Positions 61,974 to 64,000 of a stretch of 64,000 bases of DNA are shown piece after piece. Below the pieces are notes generated by a model. It was given only the letters and a program-made list of their open reading frames with translations. It searched no databases and was not told the origin of the DNA. The stretch lies in NCBI GenBank assembly GCA_903892415.1, contig CAITIQ010000431.1, positions 1 to 64,000 of the forward strand, written 5' to 3'. This DNA comes from an uncultured delta proteobacterium. GTDB lineage: Bacteria; Myxococcota_A; Polyangia; Polyangiales; Polyangiaceae. Within the stretch, counting starts at the first letter, position 1. Every line of letters starts with the position of its first letter. Both the position numbers and the translations under genes were made by a program.

Positions 61974-62899
61974 TCGCTGACCGCCTCGAAGCAGAACGGC
62001 CGCGGTGAATTGCCGTCGCCAGTGACTACGAACTCGACCTCGGCCTCGGTGCCACGGAGTGACGCCGTGGGGAAGGAGAAGGCGAGCCAGCCCTGACCGT
62101 CGACGTGGTTGACCTCGCCGAGCGAAGCTCCCCCCGCGCGCACCTCCAAGCGAACGTCGGAGCCAGTGCCCTCTCGCTCGTGCATCCAATGCAGCATGGC
62201 GTGCCCGCGCAGCCGCTCGCCGATCGGCACCTTGGGAAAACGAATCGTGCGCGAGCCCGTCGCCGGCGGATGAGCGTAGATGCAAACGCGCGGACGGTAG
62301 TCTTGGTCGGCCGCAACCGTGCGCGAGACATTGAGGTCCCCGCGCTCGCACTCGAAGCGTTGAGCGGGAAACGTTGGGAAGCCAAAGAGCCCGCCCGAGA
62401 CCACCTTGGCCCGATAGTTGTAACGGCAGGCGGCAAACGGCTCGGTGCCAAACACTGTCGCATGCGCTTCATCGAGATTGGCGACGAAGTCGAACAGCGG
62501 CCTGTGCGCTTGCGTGTTCTCGAGCACGGCGATCTCAAACCCGCCCACGCTCTTGCGGCTGCGCTCGACGAAGCTCGACAGCGTGGTTTTACCCGACGAT
62601 GGAAGCCTGACCTCGAGCGCCCGTTCGAAGCGTTGCTCATCGGCCCGCGCGACCACATTCAAAGGGAAGTAACGATCTCCAAGCACCCACCGCACGTGCG
62701 GCTCGGCCCAGGGCGGATTCACCACGATCAGATCGCCTTCGTGATGCAACGCTTCGATCGCCGGTAGCAGTGCGCCGTACTCTTCGGCAGCTGGCGCGCG
62801 CCGCTCGAAGAAGAGCTGTAAGGCGAACTCGACGCAGCCCACCACCGGGATGGCGAGCGCAAGAGCCAAACCAGCCTTGGTACGAAAAGCCGGGCTCAC
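61970..62899 (-). CDS. Membrane-anchored hypothetical protein of glycosylation operon
   Basis: 309 residues from GTG 62899, which overlaps the upstream stop as GTGA. One N-terminal membrane helix (AGLALALAIPVVGCVEFALQ), then an outer part: EGDLIVVNPPWAEPHVRWVL (like the soluble ends of GT39 proteins), FERALEVRLPSSGKTTLSSF, and a C-terminal jelly-roll-like region (GHAMLHWMHEREGTGSDVRL, GQGWLAFSFPTASLRGTEAE). It may be an accessory or acceptor-binding subunit of the adjacent membrane transferase. No family recognised. Confidence 0.72.
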   Translation of the reverse strand: MSPAFRTKAGLALALAIPVVGCVEFALQLFFERRAPAAEEYGALLPAIEALHHEGDLIVVNPPWAEPHVRWVLGDRYFPLNVVARADEQRFERALEVRLPSSGKTTLSSFVERSRKSVGGFEIAVLENTQAHRPLFDFVANLDEAHATVFGTEPFAACRYNYRAKVVSGGLFGFPTFPAQRFECERGDLNVSRTVAADQDYRPRVCIYAHPPATGSRTIRFPKVPIGERLRGHAMLHWMHEREGTGSDVRLEVRAGGASLGEVNHVDGQGWLAFSFPTASLRGTEAEVEFVVTGDGNSPRPFCFEAVSE

Positions 62900-64000
62900 C
62901 GGCGCTCCCAACGACGCCGCAACGCCAGATAGGCCGCGAGCGCGAGACAACAGGCCGCCAGCATCAGGCCGTGACCAAGATAAGGTGGTGAGTAGCGGAA
63001 CGTCAGCGAACGCGCGCCCTCTGGCGCGAACGCGGCCAACCGATCTCCAGCCAAGAGCTGCAGCTTGCGCTCACCGGACTCGGTCTTCGCGCTCGCCTCC
63101 CAACCATCCGCCTTGTTCATATTGACGAGTACGCGAGTCCCGGCGGGCACAGCGTCGGTCTGTACCTCGATGCGATTCGGCGAAAAGTGGCTGATCACGG
63201 CGTGGCCCGGTCGCTCCACCTCGACCTCCCCTCGATAACGCGGGTGCGTCTTGGCCAGCGCGCCGACGCCCTCGAACGGTGGCGTGCCATAACAGCGAAT
63301 CACCCCGGTGTTGGCCAACATGGATAGATACATAGGCTCGGCCCAATCACGCTTCAGATACTGCACGGGCGCTCGCTCCGCGAAGGAGAAGTCAGCAGCC
63401 CGGTGCAGCTCGGGCGGAGGTACCATCCAAAAGGCCTCACTCATCGGCTTCGCTGCGACCGTCGCAACATCGACAGCAAGCCCAAGCGCCGCTAGCGAAA
63501 GGGCCAAATCTGCCCACGCTGCGCGCCTGCCGAACCACCTCAGCAGCGGTCCGACACCGCTCGCCAATCCGAGCGCGGCCAACAAGACCGCCGGATAGAG
63601 GAAACGTGATGGCACGTGTTGGGAACTGAACATCGGCAGGTGGTTATGCAGCAAAGGCCAGGGCGCGAGCGGGTGAAAGGCGCCCAGGCCAAGTAACAGA
63701 AACACCACGGAGGCCAGCTTCACGCCCAAGGATTTTTTGCGCCAAACCAGCGCTGCGGCGACGAGCAATAACACAGTACCGCTCGTTCCAATGTAGATGC
63801 CCCATTCATGCCACCCGTAGGGGCGCACTGGCGCAGGCCGTTGGTAGAACCCTTGCGCCTGCGAGGTCAGGGCGATCCAAAGATGGGTCAGCGAGAGCTG
63901 CTCGCTCGACTCGATCAAGCGCGGCGCGCGAGCAAAGGTCGCGAGCATCGGGAGCAGCTTGGGCGCCGCCAAGCCAATACCCCAAAGGCCGCCGACAGCG
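62896..64000 (-). CDS. YfhO-like multi-pass membrane protein, 5' end outside window
   Basis: The frame is open to the right edge (AVGGLWGIGLAAPKLLPML at its start), so the N-terminus lies beyond the window; at least 367 residues are present. Hydrophobic segments include GTSGTVLLLVAAALVW, LASVVFLLLGLGAF, LYPAVLLAALGLASG and LALSLAALGLAVDVATVA. An outer domain follows (AVISHFSPNRIEVQTDAVPA, RVLVNMNKADGWEASAKTES), then a last helix (GLMLAACCLALAAYLAL) and RRRWERR. The NKADGWEA segment recalls the soluble domain of YfhO proteins, which act in lipoteichoic or exopolysaccharide glycosylation in Firmicutes. First gene of the operon inside the window. Confidence 0.8.
   Translation of the reverse strand, partial: AVGGLWGIGLAAPKLLPMLATFARAPRLIESSEQLSLTHLWIALTSQAQGFYQRPAPVRPYGWHEWGIYIGTSGTVLLLVAAALVWRKKSLGVKLASVVFLLLGLGAFHPLAPWPLLHNHLPMFSSQHVPSRFLYPAVLLAALGLASGVGPLLRWFGRRAAWADLALSLAALGLAVDVATVAAKPMSEAFWMVPPPELHRAADFSFAERAPVQYLKRDWAEPMYLSMLANTGVIRCYGTPPFEGVGALAKTHPRYRGEVEVERPGHAVISHFSPNRIEVQTDAVPAGTRVLVNMNKADGWEASAKTESGERKLQLLAGDRLAAFAPEGARSLTFRYSPPYLGHGLMLAACCLALAAYLALRRRWERR

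Noticed and set aside
61974..62351. Upstream extension of the GT39 gene
   Set aside because: The in-frame extension is Arg-rich and overlaps the anchored-protein gene; the ATG at 61973 overlaps that gene's stop as ATGA.

Overview
The window looks like chromosome from a myxobacterium or close deltaproteobacterial relative, possibly Polyangiales; the exact lineage is an inference. Signs of this are the high GC, nearly continuous coding on both strands, many lipoproteins with Gly/Ser-rich tethers after the lipobox, three proteins ending in a MYXO-CTERM-like sorting tail (Cys-x-Cys, hydrophobic segment, Arg cluster), two large Ser/Thr kinases, and a VIT/vWA protein carrying an AgmX/PglI-type TonB-like domain. 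I see no rRNA, tRNA, CRISPR array or intact insertion sequence.

Layout. 1-0.9 kb: a lipoprotein gene broken by two frameshifts, then a gene-poor stretch with hairpins and three repeats about 40 bp apart. 0.9-8.6 kb: a type VI secretion island. It holds an extended VgrG (LysM and peptidoglycan-binding C-terminus) and, divergent from it, a small Cys-rich lipoprotein, a probable Cys/His amidase effector and a WD40 lipoprotein. 8.7-14.3 kb: a lamin-tail lipoprotein, a zinc-ribbon/glycosyltransferase pair with a structured leader, a beta-helix surface protein, an alpha/beta hydrolase and an EEP-family phosphoesterase. 14.3-18.8 kb: a five-gene nitric-oxide signalling operon (H-NOX, soluble histidine kinase, REC-HDOD, REC, REC-EAL), mostly joined by start/stop overlaps. 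18.9-33.8 kb: a secreted hydrolase, an M36-type metalloprotease, a membrane Ser/Thr kinase, a TonB-dependent receptor with two lipoproteins, a kinase-ATPase-TPR regulator, and two tandem paralogous Cys-rich lipoproteins.

34-46.6 kb is mainly housekeeping or hypothetical: MerR-TPR regulator, rhodanese-MoeB fusion, PduO-type adenosyltransferase, PhnD-like protein, OmpH/Skp chaperone, YkgJ-type protein, MepA-like peptidase, MenB, an RCC1 lipoprotein and other lipoproteins. 46.7-54.7 kb: a large lipoprotein of unknown function, a STAND ATPase with a C-terminal winged helix overlapping a PAS-GGDEF-EAL gene, and a divergent soluble chemoreceptor whose protoglobin-like sensor has Tyr in place of the proximal His. 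54.8-64 kb: a cyclophilin lipoprotein, a lysozyme-like MYXO-CTERM protein, the VIT-vWA-AgmX protein, and a three-gene membrane operon (YfhO-like, anchored protein, GT39 transferase) running off the right edge.

The strongest candidates for new biology are the VgrG effector/immunity island, the H-NOX operon with its HDOD and EAL outputs, and the c-di-GMP/STAND/globin-like chemoreceptor cluster. All functions are read from motifs by eye; no search was run.
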